Source of the DNA: a virus
Strand: one strand, 5' to 3'
Length of the DNA stretch: 28,077 bases
Virus record (IMG/VR): IMGVR_UViG_3300034073_001511
Coordinates: 1 to 28,077 of that record
The notes under the pieces were generated by a model. That model was given only the letters and a program-made list of their open reading frames with translations. It did no database searches and was not told the DNA's origin. The position numbers were made by a program, and so were the translations under genes. This document shows positions 7,077-15,152 of the stretch, piece by piece (within the stretch, counting starts at the first letter, position 1; every line of letters begins with the position of its first letter).

Positions 7077-7892
7077 ATGCAACCGCCCACGTTCTCGATT
7101 ATCACGCCCACCTATAAGACTCCGGCCCATCTTCTGGCCCGAACCTGGGCGAGCCTGAAAGCCCAAACGGTCACTGATTGGGAGTGGGTGGTGTGGGACG
7201 ACACGCCGAACAGTGATCAGGTGTGGCGTCAGTTGTATGGCATGGCAGCCGATGAGCGCTACCGACTCCGAGCATTTCGGGGTCATACCCATTCGGGTCG
7301 GATCGGTGAGGTGAAGCGGAATGCGGCGATGGTCGCCGCCGGCCAAATCATCGTCGAGCTTGACCACGACGACGAACTGACACCGGATTGTTTGGCCGAA
7401 CTTGAGCAAGCGTTCGCCGATCCTGAGGTCGGTTTCGCCTATTCGGACTGGTGCGAGATTCTGCCCGACGGCCAATCCGGCCGCTACCCGAAAGGATGGG
7501 CTTTCGGGTATGGCGCCGACTACTGGTCTGACCAGTACGGTTGCTGGGTGATGTCAGCCCCGCCGGCCAACGAAATCACCATGAACCACATTGTGTCGGC
7601 ACCGAACCATGTGCGAGCGTGGCGAGCCGATATCTACCGGCAACTCAACGGACACGACTCAAGCTTCCCGGTGGCCGACGATTACGAATTGTGTGTGCGT
7701 ACTTTCCTGGCAACCAGGATGGTTCACATACCTAAAATGCTGTATCGCCAGCATATTGGGCCGATGACCGCTCAACGGACCCGAAATCAGCAAATACAGA
7801 CCTTGGTGGCCGACATTTCGGCCCGATACGCAACCCAAATTCACGCTAGATGTGTCGAATTAGGGTTAGAAACCCGAGAAACAGGCTTATGA
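7077..7892 (+). CDS. Glycosyltransferase family 2
   Basis: A 271-residue GT-A-fold glycosyltransferase without membrane segments. FSIITPTYK (6-14) is the first strand of GT2 enzymes, VVWDDTP (38-44) the nucleotide-binding acidic pair, RNAAM followed by VELDHDDEL (93-101) carries the metal-binding DxD as Asp96-His-Asp98, and ADDYELCVRTF fits the acceptor-side acidic region. Such enzymes transfer a sugar from a nucleotide-sugar donor to an acceptor. Placed between fibre genes and the portal in a late operon, it may modify virion proteins, as reported for some mycobacteriophages; host-surface modification is the alternative. Composition returns to the high-GC phage average here, unlike the preceding three genes. 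Confidence 0.88.
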   Translation: MQPPTFSIITPTYKTPAHLLARTWASLKAQTVTDWEWVVWDDTPNSDQVWRQLYGMAADERYRLRAFRGHTHSGRIGEVKRNAAMVAAGQIIVELDHDDELTPDCLAELEQAFADPEVGFAYSDWCEILPDGQSGRYPKGWAFGYGADYWSDQYGCWVMSAPPANEITMNHIVSAPNHVRAWRADIYRQLNGHDSSFPVADDYELCVRTFLATRMVHIPKMLYRQHIGPMTAQRTRNQQIQTLVADISARYATQIHARCVELGLETRETGL

Positions 7893-7921
7893 ACACCCGA
7901 ATCAAGGCAGGTGACCGCTAG

Positions 7922-9202
7922 ATGCTCACAAAATTGGCTCGTCGCCGGCCAGAACAACGAGAAGCACAGTTCTCGTGGCCTGATTACCTGCGACTTTGGG
8001 AAAAATTCGGATACAACGGCATCACCTACGTCGTGCCATCCGGCGGCCTAGGCGACATGAACGCCCTCCAGGCGACCGCTAACCCTATTGTCGCTGCCTG
8101 CATCAACACACGCCTCCTCGTGTTCTCTGAGGTTCGGTTCAGTTTCCAGCGGTACTCATCGGGCCGACCGGGAGAGTTCTACGGTACGCCCGCCCTGTCA
8201 ATTCTCGAGCGTCCCTGGCCTGGCGCCACCACCGGCGACCTGTTGGCCCGCATGGAAGTCGACGCCAGCCTGTACGGCAACTCATATTGGGTCGTGCAGA
8301 ACGGTGAGCTGATCCGGTTAGACCCGGCCCGAGTTATCATCGCTTCGGCCGATGTGGTCGACAGTGTCACCGATCAGCCATTTGGCCTAAGGCTCGTCGG
8401 CTACTCCTACGTCAATGATAAGCATGAAGAAATTGCTTTCTTCACCCCTAGCGAAGTCGCCCACTACAAGCCGCTCGCCGACCCACGTCATCCGTTCCGT
8501 GGCGCCGCATGGCTCACCTCCGTCCTGTCCGACGCCACCGCTGACGACGAGATGACGACCTATAAGCACGCTTTCTTGTCGAATGCGGCCACCCCGAACA
8601 TGGTCGTCAAGTTCGAACCTGGCGTTTCTGAGGATGCGTTCAAGAAGTTCAAGGAGCGCCTGGAGTCAAACCATCGTGGCGCCCACCAGGGTTTCAAGAC
8701 CCTGTATCTCGGCGCTGGCGCCGATGTGAAGACCATCGGCTCCACGCTGGACCAGTTGAACTTCAAATCGGTGCAGGGTGCCGGCGAAACCCGTATCGCC
8801 GCCGCCGCCGGAGTCCCCGCCAGCATCCTCGGCATCTCTGAAGGCTTGGCCGGCTCCGCACTGAACGCCGGGAACTACACGGCGGCCCGACGCCGATTCG
8901 CTGACGGAACAATGCGCCCACTCTGGCGGGCCGCCGCTGCCGCCCTCCAAACCCTCGTCCCACCGCCTGACGGCGGCTCAAGACTCTGGTACGACGACCG
9001 TGACGTATCTTTCCTCCAGGAAGACGTGCTCGATGCTGCTGATATTCGGGCTCGTGACGCCCAGACGATGCGCACCCTCGTCGACGGCGGTTTCAACCCC
9101 GAGTCGGTTATTGATGCGATCACGACCGGCGACATGAGCCTCCTGACCCACACCGGCACACTGTCGGTGCAACTCCAAGCCCCCGGCCAGGGAGAAGCCT
9201 GA
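7922..9202 (+). CDS. Portal protein, HK97 family
   Basis: A 426-residue portal, the dodecameric ring through which DNA enters and leaves the head. Family-like stretches are ANPIVAACINTR (near 60), LYGNSYWVV with RLDPARV, the stem region ending around YKPLADPRHPFRG, and GVPASILGISEGLAGSALN followed by ARRRFADGTMRPLW in the wing and crown region. AGGTGA about 8 nt upstream supports the ATG. It ends in a TGATG overlap with the protease gene, the usual portal-protease-capsid order. Confidence 0.9.
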   Translation: MLTKLARRRPEQREAQFSWPDYLRLWEKFGYNGITYVVPSGGLGDMNALQATANPIVAACINTRLLVFSEVRFSFQRYSSGRPGEFYGTPALSILERPWPGATTGDLLARMEVDASLYGNSYWVVQNGELIRLDPARVIIASADVVDSVTDQPFGLRLVGYSYVNDKHEEIAFFTPSEVAHYKPLADPRHPFRGAAWLTSVLSDATADDEMTTYKHAFLSNAATPNMVVKFEPGVSEDAFKKFKERLESNHRGAHQGFKTLYLGAGADVKTIGSTLDQLNFKSVQGAGETRIAAAAGVPASILGISEGLAGSALNAGNYTAARRRFADGTMRPLWRAAAAALQTLVPPPDGGSRLWYDDRDVSFLQEDVLDAADIRARDAQTMRTLVDGGFNPESVIDAITTGDMSLLTHTGTLSVQLQAPGQGEA

Positions 9203-10674
9203 TGCCCTACTTCATCACCGACGAATCAGCCGAATGTTCCGGCTGGGCGGTCGTCAAAGACGACGGCGAAGTGATCGGCTGCCACACCACCAAAGGTGAT
9301 GCTGTTGATCAGATGGTGGCCGTCAGCATCGCCGAAGGGATCGAACCTGGTGGCGAGCGGTCGGTCCGTCAGTTGCCGGATTCTTATCGGCCGGCGGTGT
9401 CGGAAGATGTGCCGGAGGGGCGAGCCTGCGGGAATTGTGAGCATTACGACGATGATGTGATCAATGAGGACGGAGTGCGAGCCTGGTGTCGTCTGTGGGA
9501 AGACTGGGTACGAGGTGATCACTATTGTGATCGTTGGCAAGCCGATGACGATTCCATGGATGATGATGACGACGACATTGATGATCTAAGCGCCGATGAA
9601 ATGCGGCAGGTCGATCTTGATCTGCCCGACTACATTCGGAATGCTGCCGCTCGGGGCCTCGAGCTCCGTGAGGAAGGTTTCGGCGGTGACGGCCTGGTGC
9701 CTCGCACGATTCGTGAGGCTCGCCAGATGGCGGCCGGCGACATCAGCGAAGACAAAGTGATCCGAGCGAACGCCTGGGGTGCCCGCCACGCCGTCGACCT
9801 CGACGCACCCGCCAACTCCGACGCTGACGCTGACGGATGGCCCGGTAACGGTGCCGTCGCCCACTATCTCTGGGGCATTGACCCTTTGAACCCTGAACCG
9901 GCCCGTAACTGGTTTGCTCGGAAAGCCGAGCAGATCAAGGCCGAGTCTGAGGAAGGTGAAAGAATGACCATGACCGAAACTGAACCCGTTGTGGACGCCC
10001 CGAAGGATTCTTTGGTTCGTCATGTCGAGTTCCGAGCCGAACCATCCGGGGACGGCCTCACCCTCGAGGGATATGCCGCCGTGTTCAACGAATGGACCGA
10101 CATCGACTCGTGGGAAGGGACGTTCAGGGAGCGGATCGCCCCCGGCGCCTTCAAAAAGACCCTCTCCGAGCGCACCCCAATCCTCCAGTTCGATCATGGC
10201 ACCCATCCGCTGATCGGCTCGCTCCCCCTCGGAGTGTTCACCTCGATCAAGGAAGACGAGCACGGCCTTCGGGTCAAGGCCCGTCTGTCCGACAACTGGT
10301 TGGTGCAGCCGATCCGTGACGCCATCCGTGACGGTGCGATCACCGGCATGAGTTTCCGCTTCCGGGTCATCCGGGACAATTGGGGTAAGGGTCGGGACAA
10401 AATGGCAGAGCGTACCATCAATGAGGTAGCCTTGTATGAGGCCGGGCCCGTGGTTTTCCCGGCCTACGAACAAACCACAGTCGGAGTGCGTAGCCGAGAA
10501 GTTCTCACTGCGCTCAACGATCCCGAGGTGCGAGTCGAGTTGGCTCGTTGCCTCCTCACCGGCACCGACAGCACGTTGGCCGCCGAAACAACCGCCACAA
10601 CCGACGAGCCGCAGACGCACTCGACGAGGACACAAGCACAACGACGAGCCATCCTGGCTCTACGCAACCTTTAG
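9202..10674 (+). CDS. Multidomain prohead protease
   Basis: A 490-residue protein of several parts. Residues 1-50 hold a small domain (CSGWAVVKDDGEVIGCH). Residues 73-113 hold four Cys (76, 79, 96, 109), a likely zinc or iron-sulfur site. Residues 115-128 are almost all Asp. Residues 130-248 form a domain with AARGLELREEGFGGDG and VAHYLWGIDPLNP, found as an independent unit in other phage proteins. Residues 275-395 are the HK97 prohead protease (EGYAAVFNEW, His332 in QFDHGTHP, Ser384 in GMSFRF), which cuts the capsid delta domain and scaffold before DNA packaging. The tail is Thr-rich. A good ribosome site inside the gene precedes Met255, so a short protease may be made as well. Order portal, protease, capsid is standard. 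Confidence 0.88.
   Translation: MPYFITDESAECSGWAVVKDDGEVIGCHTTKGDAVDQMVAVSIAEGIEPGGERSVRQLPDSYRPAVSEDVPEGRACGNCEHYDDDVINEDGVRAWCRLWEDWVRGDHYCDRWQADDDSMDDDDDDIDDLSADEMRQVDLDLPDYIRNAAARGLELREEGFGGDGLVPRTIREARQMAAGDISEDKVIRANAWGARHAVDLDAPANSDADADGWPGNGAVAHYLWGIDPLNPEPARNWFARKAEQIKAESEEGERMTMTETEPVVDAPKDSLVRHVEFRAEPSGDGLTLEGYAAVFNEWTDIDSWEGTFRERIAPGAFKKTLSERTPILQFDHGTHPLIGSLPLGVFTSIKEDEHGLRVKARLSDNWLVQPIRDAIRDGAITGMSFRFRVIRDNWGKGRDKMAERTINEVALYEAGPVVFPAYEQTTVGVRSREVLTALNDPEVRVELARCLLTGTDSTLAAETTATTDEPQTHSTRTQAQRRAILALRNL
9964..10674 (+). CDS. Prohead protease, short form from internal start
   Basis: In-frame internal start inside the long protease gene: GAGGAAGGTGA ends about 4 nt before the ATG at 9964 (Met255). 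It would give a 236-residue protein holding only the HK97 protease domain, the usual length of free-standing prohead proteases. The ribosome site is seen; use of the start is inferred. Confidence 0.45.
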   Translation: MTMTETEPVVDAPKDSLVRHVEFRAEPSGDGLTLEGYAAVFNEWTDIDSWEGTFRERIAPGAFKKTLSERTPILQFDHGTHPLIGSLPLGVFTSIKEDEHGLRVKARLSDNWLVQPIRDAIRDGAITGMSFRFRVIRDNWGKGRDKMAERTINEVALYEAGPVVFPAYEQTTVGVRSREVLTALNDPEVRVELARCLLTGTDSTLAAETTATTDEPQTHSTRTQAQRRAILALRNL

Positions 10675-10688
10675 AAAGAGGAAACCTT

Positions 10689-12077
10689 ATGAAGCTCGAT
10701 GAGCTCCGTTCCTCCGTTGCGGCCCTGAAGTCCGAAATCGAGACTCTGGCCGCTGCCGAGGACATCACCCCCGAGCAGGACGCACGCCTTTCGGCTGCGC
10801 TGGACGAATTTGAAGCCCGCAAGGCTGACCTGGACGCCGCTGAGGAGCGGGCCGCCCGTATCGAAGCGGCCAAGTCGGTCGTGACCGAGCGTGCCGCCGG
10901 ATTTGACGCCCCGCAGGTTATGAAGCGCACCGAAACCAACGTGGATGTCCGTTCGGCTTCCCGCATGGAAATCCGTGACGCCGCCCTCAAGATCGTGGAG
11001 AAGGACGGCAAGGGCCTCGCCGCCCGTCAGCTCGACCATGTCGACCGCCTCCTCAACACCCGCAACGGCAACACCGACGGCGGCGAAATCGCCAAGCGTC
11101 TTGTTCTCACCGAGACTGACGCCTACCGTTCGGCGTTCGTCAAGGGTGTCACCCAGGCCGCCCCGGCGTACACGGCTGAGGAAGCCGCTGCGATCAACGA
11201 GTTCCGTGCCGCCGCCCTCTCGCCCGATTCGGCGGGTGGATTCGGTGTCCCGGTCCTGATCGACCCCACCATCATCCTCACCTCCGGCGCCGCTGACGCC
11301 CCCATCCTGAACCTTGCTCGAGTCGTGACCGTCACGACCGACGCCTGGAAGGGTGTTTCGTCGGCCGGTGTGTCGTGGTCGTATGACGCTGAGGCGTCGG
11401 AAGTGTCGGATGACGCTGCCAGCCTCGTTCAGCCGTCGATCGACATCTACACGGCCCGAGGCTTCATCCCCTACTCGATCGAAGTGGGCCAGGACTACCC
11501 CGGTTTCGCCGAGGAAATGCGCCGCCTGCTCGACCAGGGCTACATCGACCTCGTCGCCTCCCAGTCGATGACGGGAAGCACCCCGGTCGGTATCTTCACC
11601 GCACTGGACGCCAACACGAACGTCGAAGTTGTCGTGACGACTGACGGTTTGTTCGGCGCTGTCGACCTCCTCAACGTGTGGAAGTCGCTGCCGGAGCGTT
11701 ACAAGGCCCGTGCGACCTGGATCATGTCGACCGACGTGGAGAACGAAATCCGTTCCTTCTCGGCGAACGACACCGGCGCCTACTACACCGTCAACCTCAC
11801 GCAGGGTGGCATCGGCAACCTGTTCGGTCGCCCGGTCATCACCAGCGATTACGCCCCCGAGTTCACCGGCACGACCGGCGCCGCCAACATCCTCGTTGTT
11901 GGTGACTTCTCGAACTTCGTGGTCGCTCAGCGTGCAGGCATGACCGTCGAGCTGGTTTCGCACCTGTTCGGCACCACGAACAACCGGCCCACGGGCCAGC
12001 GTGGCTGGTTTGCTTACGCCCGCCACGGCTTCGACTCGGTCAACGACAACGGCTTCCGCTTGTTGCAGAACACCTGA
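10689..12077 (+). CDS. Major capsid protein, HK97 fold
   Basis: A 462-residue precursor. Residues 1-70 are a predicted coiled coil (LKSEIETLAAAEDITPEQ onward), the delta scaffold region removed by the prohead protease. The mature shell part begins before AFVKGVTQAAPAYTAEEAAA; the family hallmark SPDSAGGFGVPVLIDPTIIL is near residues 180-200, followed by the long spine region, an AWKGVSSAGVSWSYDAEASE strand pair, and the C-terminal GWFAYARHGFDSVNDNGFR. AGAAAGAGG is 6 to 7 nt upstream of the ATG at 10689; the longer frame opening at 10548 overlaps the protease gene and lacks family sequence. I see no obvious crosslinking site assignment. A strong hairpin follows the stop. Confidence 0.92.
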   Translation: MKLDELRSSVAALKSEIETLAAAEDITPEQDARLSAALDEFEARKADLDAAEERAARIEAAKSVVTERAAGFDAPQVMKRTETNVDVRSASRMEIRDAALKIVEKDGKGLAARQLDHVDRLLNTRNGNTDGGEIAKRLVLTETDAYRSAFVKGVTQAAPAYTAEEAAAINEFRAAALSPDSAGGFGVPVLIDPTIILTSGAADAPILNLARVVTVTTDAWKGVSSAGVSWSYDAEASEVSDDAASLVQPSIDIYTARGFIPYSIEVGQDYPGFAEEMRRLLDQGYIDLVASQSMTGSTPVGIFTALDANTNVEVVVTTDGLFGAVDLLNVWKSLPERYKARATWIMSTDVENEIRSFSANDTGAYYTVNLTQGGIGNLFGRPVITSDYAPEFTGTTGAANILVVGDFSNFVVAQRAGMTVELVSHLFGTTNNRPTGQRGWFAYARHGFDSVNDNGFRLLQNT

Positions 12078-12096
12078 TCTGACTGAGCAATACGTC

Positions 12097-12132
12097 CCCT
12101 GCCGGCCGTTCGGGCGGTTCGGCCGGTGGGGG
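12097..12132 (+). terminator. Hairpin downstream of major capsid gene
   Basis: CCGGCCG (12103-12109) pairs with CGGCCGG (12121-12127) around an 11-nt loop, extended by CCCC (12097-12100) with GGGG (12129-12132) across a small bulge. No T-run follows, so it is more likely a partial terminator, RNA-stability or processing element that raises capsid mRNA over downstream genes. Confidence 0.55.
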
Positions 12133-12176
12133 GCACCGCCCAACTCAACCGCCCAACTTCAAGGAGGAACTGCCCA

Positions 12177-12413
12177 ATGAAACTTGTATACGCCACCAAC
12201 ACCTGCTCCACCAGAAACCCCAACACTGGCCTCATTGTCCGGCTGGTTGAATCGGAGCCTTGGGCCGCTGACGATCCTTTCGTCATAGCACGCCCTGAGT
12301 TGTTCTCTAACGAGCCGAACAAGGTTCGACGTACTACACCAGCCCCCGCCCCCGTTGAAGCCGCCACAAAGGCTCCTGGGACCAAGAAGGCGGTGAAGCG
12401 TGAAGACTGGTGA
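12177..12413 (+). CDS. Small head-region protein, hypothetical
   Basis: A 78-residue protein right after the capsid gene. The core LIVRLVESEPWAADDPFVIA followed by RPELFS is shared by short proteins found at this place in actinophage genomes; the last 30 residues are Pro/Ala/Lys-rich and likely disordered. AAGGAGG about 9 nt upstream decides the ATG at 12177. It overlaps the next gene by 14 nt. A capsid accessory or connector-adjacent role is only inferred. Confidence 0.65.
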   Translation: MKLVYATNTCSTRNPNTGLIVRLVESEPWAADDPFVIARPELFSNEPNKVRRTTPAPAPVEAATKAPGTKKAVKREDW

Positions 12414-13527
12414 CACCCTTTTCGGCTATCTGCACCCTCACGACCTCGCCGCCTCATTCCACAAAAGCCTGATCAACCTGGTCGGCTGGGACATGGGCCA
12501 CGACCACCGACTGTCCGGCTGGGCTTCCGTCAAATGCGCCTCCGGCGGCATCCCCGAAGGCCGAAACCAACTGGTCGCCCAGTTCCTCGCTTCCGAATGC
12601 GACTGGCTGTTCATGGTCGACGCCGACATGGGTTTCGAACCCTGCGCCCTCGACCAGCTCCTATCCGTCGCCCACCCGGAGGATCGGCCGATCGTCGGTG
12701 GTTTGTGTTTCGCTCAGCGTGAAGCGAACGAAGACGGGATGGGCGGTTACCGCTGTATCCCTCGAGCCACCATCTTCGATTGGATGGAACACGCTGACGG
12801 CCACTACCGCTTCACCGGCCGAGCCCACTACCCGGCCAACACTCTCGTCCGATGCGCCGCTACTGGCGGGGCATTCCTCGTGATTCACCGTTCGGTGTGT
12901 GAGAAAATTAGGGAAGCACACGGCGACCGTTGGTTTGATCGAATTCGTGGCACCGACGGCGCCCTCATGGGTGAAGACATCTCGTTTTTCGCCCGCACCC
13001 AAGCCCTCGGAATCCCGTGCTACGTCCACACTGGGATTCGAACCACCCACCAAAAAAACCTGTGGCTTGGCGAAACCGACTTCCTGCATTCGTTCCTACC
13101 GCCGGCCGCCACCCAAGAATTCGATGTCTATCTCACCGATGAAGGCGAACCAGGCGACGATTGGGTGAACACCCTCAAAGCCACAACCGGCTGGTGCGGC
13201 GACATCTTCGATAACCCGATGCTGTCAAGCCGTTTAGGGCATTCCCCGTGGATTCTGATCACCGAATCCGACGCCCGTTTCCGACCGGCCTGGTATGACC
13301 ACGCCCTCCATAACGCCCGACTTTACGACCGGCCAGTGATCGGCCTGAATGATTGTCACACGCCGGCAATTGGTCGTGGCGAGGATGCCCGGTCGGTGCT
13401 GGTAACTCGGGCATGGCTCGAGGAGCATGATCTAATGTCGGTTGCTGACATAGTGAAAACCGCTCAGAAAAAGAATCAGTTTCTTGCCTCGCCAGCCTCC
13501 GAGGTTGCGCAGGCACCGAAGAAGTAG
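12400..13527 (+). CDS. Bipartite GT-A glycosyltransferase
   Basis: A 375-residue protein without membrane segments. Residues 40-235 look like one GT-A domain: GIPEGRNQLVAQFLASECDW, the metal-binding DxD at Asp74-Ala-Asp76 in MVDADMGFEP, GGAFLVIHR and GEDISFFARTQALG (191-204). Residues 240-345 look like a second, shorter domain: PWILITESDARFRPAWY (284-299, which resembles a second acidic sugar-nucleotide site), VIGLNDCHTPAIG and LVTRAWLEEHD. The tail is Lys/Ala-rich. The start is GTG at 12400, 14 nt inside the previous gene. Between capsid and connector genes it may decorate the capsid or tail; donor and acceptor are unknown. Confidence 0.75.
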   Translation: MKTGDTLFGYLHPHDLAASFHKSLINLVGWDMGHDHRLSGWASVKCASGGIPEGRNQLVAQFLASECDWLFMVDADMGFEPCALDQLLSVAHPEDRPIVGGLCFAQREANEDGMGGYRCIPRATIFDWMEHADGHYRFTGRAHYPANTLVRCAATGGAFLVIHRSVCEKIREAHGDRWFDRIRGTDGALMGEDISFFARTQALGIPCYVHTGIRTTHQKNLWLGETDFLHSFLPPAATQEFDVYLTDEGEPGDDWVNTLKATTGWCGDIFDNPMLSSRLGHSPWILITESDARFRPAWYDHALHNARLYDRPVIGLNDCHTPAIGRGEDARSVLVTRAWLEEHDLMSVADIVKTAQKKNQFLASPASEVAQAPKK

Positions 13528-13536
13528 CGGAGAATC

Positions 13537-14139
13537 ATGGCACTTTGCAGCGTCGATGACGTGAAAACAGCACTCGGGATCGAAGACACCATCGACGACC
13601 TGTCAATCAACCTCGCCGTCGAAGCATCTACGGCCATGATCGAACAGTACTGCGGCCGCCAGTTCTCGCAGGATGCGACCGCCACCGCCCGCATCTACGT
13701 CGCAACCAACCCCTACCTGGTCCACGTTGACGACATCTCCACGACCTCGGGCCTGATTGTGAAAACTGATCCGGGTGAGGATGGTTCGTTTTCGCAGACG
13801 TGGCAGACGGCCGATTATCAGTTGGAGCCGTTGAACGCCAAGATGAGCGGCCAAACCTGGCCGTATCACACCATTCGGGCGATCCGAAGCCTGTATTTCC
13901 CAATGGATTACAACCAGGCACTAGTGCAGATCACGGCCCGATGGGGCTGGCCGAGCATCCCGAATGCTGTGAAGCAGGCGGCGATTATCCAGTCGATCAC
14001 CGTGTTCAAGTCGCCTGATGCTCCGTTCGGGGCCACCCCGTTTCAGGACACTGGCATTCTCCGGCTCCGCTCGGCCCTCCACCCCACGGCCGCAGCCCTT
14101 CTCACCGACTATCGCCTTGACCCGGTCCGGGTGGCCTAA
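13537..14139 (+). CDS. Head-tail connector, gp6-like
   Basis: A 200-residue protein with the gp6/adaptor signature: CSVDDVKTALGIEDTIDD at the N-terminus, then AVEASTAMIEQYCGRQF, a beta insertion, and QITARWGWPSIPNAVKQAA leading into a helical end. These proteins form the ring below the portal that joins head and tail. GGAGA lies 4 nt before the ATG. It ends in a TAATG overlap with the next gene. Size and position match the HK97 connector family. Confidence 0.85.
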   Translation: MALCSVDDVKTALGIEDTIDDLSINLAVEASTAMIEQYCGRQFSQDATATARIYVATNPYLVHVDDISTTSGLIVKTDPGEDGSFSQTWQTADYQLEPLNAKMSGQTWPYHTIRAIRSLYFPMDYNQALVQITARWGWPSIPNAVKQAAIIQSITVFKSPDAPFGATPFQDTGILRLRSALHPTAAALLTDYRLDPVRVA

Positions 14140-14546
14140 TGGCAGCGACAGTTAGCGAAGCAGCCGAGGGCCTGCGGGAACGGCTCGCCACCATCGTCGG
14201 CCTCCGCACCTACGAATACCTCGCCGATTCTTTCCAACCGCCGGCAGCGATGGTGAACATTGACAATGTTGACTATCATCAGGCGTTCGCCGGCGGCGAT
14301 CCCGTCTACACATTCACTGTCACGCTGTTCGTGGCTCGAGCTGAGGAACGGACCGCCCAACGCAAACTTGACGACTACCTTTCCTACTCTGGAGACAAAT
14401 CGGTTCGGGAAGCGATCGAAAACGACACCACCCTGGGCGGTCGCATCGAAACCTGCGTCGTCACCTCCGGCGGCAACATCGCTGCCCTCCAGGTCAACGA
14501 AGCCACCTACCTCAGCATCGAATTCACCGTCATCGTCCACCCCTAG
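14139..14546 (+). CDS. Tail terminator / tail completion protein (putative)
   Basis: A 135-residue protein: helix AEGLRERLATIVGLRTYEYL, a Pro-rich turn FQPPAAMVNI, then strands YTFTVTLFVARAEERTAQRK and a closing YLSIEFTVIVHP. This helix plus beta-sheet layout and the place between connector and tube gene fit the tail terminator family (gpU/gp17-like), which caps the tail tube and joins it to the head. It is translationally coupled to the connector gene. Assignment is by layout and context, without a diagnostic residue. Confidence 0.65.
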   Translation: MAATVSEAAEGLRERLATIVGLRTYEYLADSFQPPAAMVNIDNVDYHQAFAGGDPVYTFTVTLFVARAEERTAQRKLDDYLSYSGDKSVREAIENDTTLGGRIETCVVTSGGNIAALQVNEATYLSIEFTVIVHP

Positions 14547-14553
14547 GAGATTT

Positions 14554-14724
14554 ATGGACAAGTTCAAGATTTCCGGTCCTCGCCCAGTGGCCGGCAAAAA
14601 GCCCGGAGAGACCCTCAGCATTGAGGAGCTCGACGGATGTAATATTGATGCGCTGGTGACCGCCGGCCATCTGACCCCAGCAACAACCAAGACCACCAAG
14701 GTCATCAACCAAGAGGAGCAATAG
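14554..14724 (+). CDS. Small hypothetical protein before tail tube
   Basis: A 56-residue hydrophilic protein, KFKISGPRPVAGKKPGETLS near the start, then EELDGCNIDALVTAGHLTP and a Thr/Lys-rich end. AGGAG at 14545-14549 precedes the ATG, and the stop lies 3 nt before the tube gene. The ordered middle could pack on a tube or terminator subunit, but no family or function is recognised. Confidence 0.65.
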   Translation: MDKFKISGPRPVAGKKPGETLSIEELDGCNIDALVTAGHLTPATTKTTKVINQEEQ

Positions 14725-14727
14725 CCA

Positions 14728-15135
14728 ATGGCCCGCCTCGTATTCACCAAGCCTTCGATCACGATCAACTCCGTTGATCTGACCGACCGTATCGCTCAGG
14801 TCGCCATCGACATGAGTTTCGCTGAAGTCACCACCACCGCCTTCGGTGACTCTGCCGTGACCCGTGTCGCCGGCCTCGGCGACCACTCCGTTTCGCTGTC
14901 CTTCCACCAGGATTTCGCTGCTGGCGAAGTGGAAGCCACGATCTACCCGCTGCTCGGCACCACCACGACCGTTGTGGTCAAGCCGGTCAACACGACCACC
15001 AGCACCGACAACCCGTCGTACACGTTCACCGCTCTGGTGAACTCGTGGGCGCCGATTTCCGGCTCGGTTGGCGATCTTCTGACCGCCGATGTCACCTGGC
15101 CGGTTTCGGGCATCGTCAACAAGACCACTTCCTGA
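14728..15135 (+). CDS. Major tail tube protein
   Basis: A 135-residue beta-rich protein: ITINSVDLTDRIAQVAIDMS, then TTTAFGDSAVTRVAGLGDHS and SLSFHQDFAAGEVEATIYPL, then NPSYTFTALVNSWAPISGSV and ADVTWPVSG. This is the pattern of small siphophage tube proteins, which stack as hexameric rings around the tape measure. An upstream GAGGAGCAA supports the ATG. Position before the chaperone pair is standard. Confidence 0.88.
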   Translation: MARLVFTKPSITINSVDLTDRIAQVAIDMSFAEVTTTAFGDSAVTRVAGLGDHSVSLSFHQDFAAGEVEATIYPLLGTTTTVVVKPVNTTTSTDNPSYTFTALVNSWAPISGSVGDLLTADVTWPVSGIVNKTTS

Positions 15136-15152
15136 CCTAAGGAGAACCGCCC

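Noticed and set aside
7889-7921. Ten-codon frame in an ATGA overlap between glycosyltransferase and portal
   Set aside because: Too short to support; the bases are better explained as leader and ribosome site of the portal gene.
10548-10688. Upstream start of the capsid gene
   Set aside because: It reads within the protease gene, gives Arg/His-rich sequence unrelated to capsids, and a better start with a ribosome site exists at 10689.
9586-12143. Long antisense frames over protease and capsid genes (351 and 490 codons)
   Set aside because: High GC opens these frames; the + strand genes have clear families, start sites and overlaps.
13025-13055. GGGATTCGAACC, which reads on the - strand like a tRNA T-loop
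   Set aside because: It lies within the glycosyltransferase coding frame, the T-stem does not pair and no acceptor or anticodon arm can be found.
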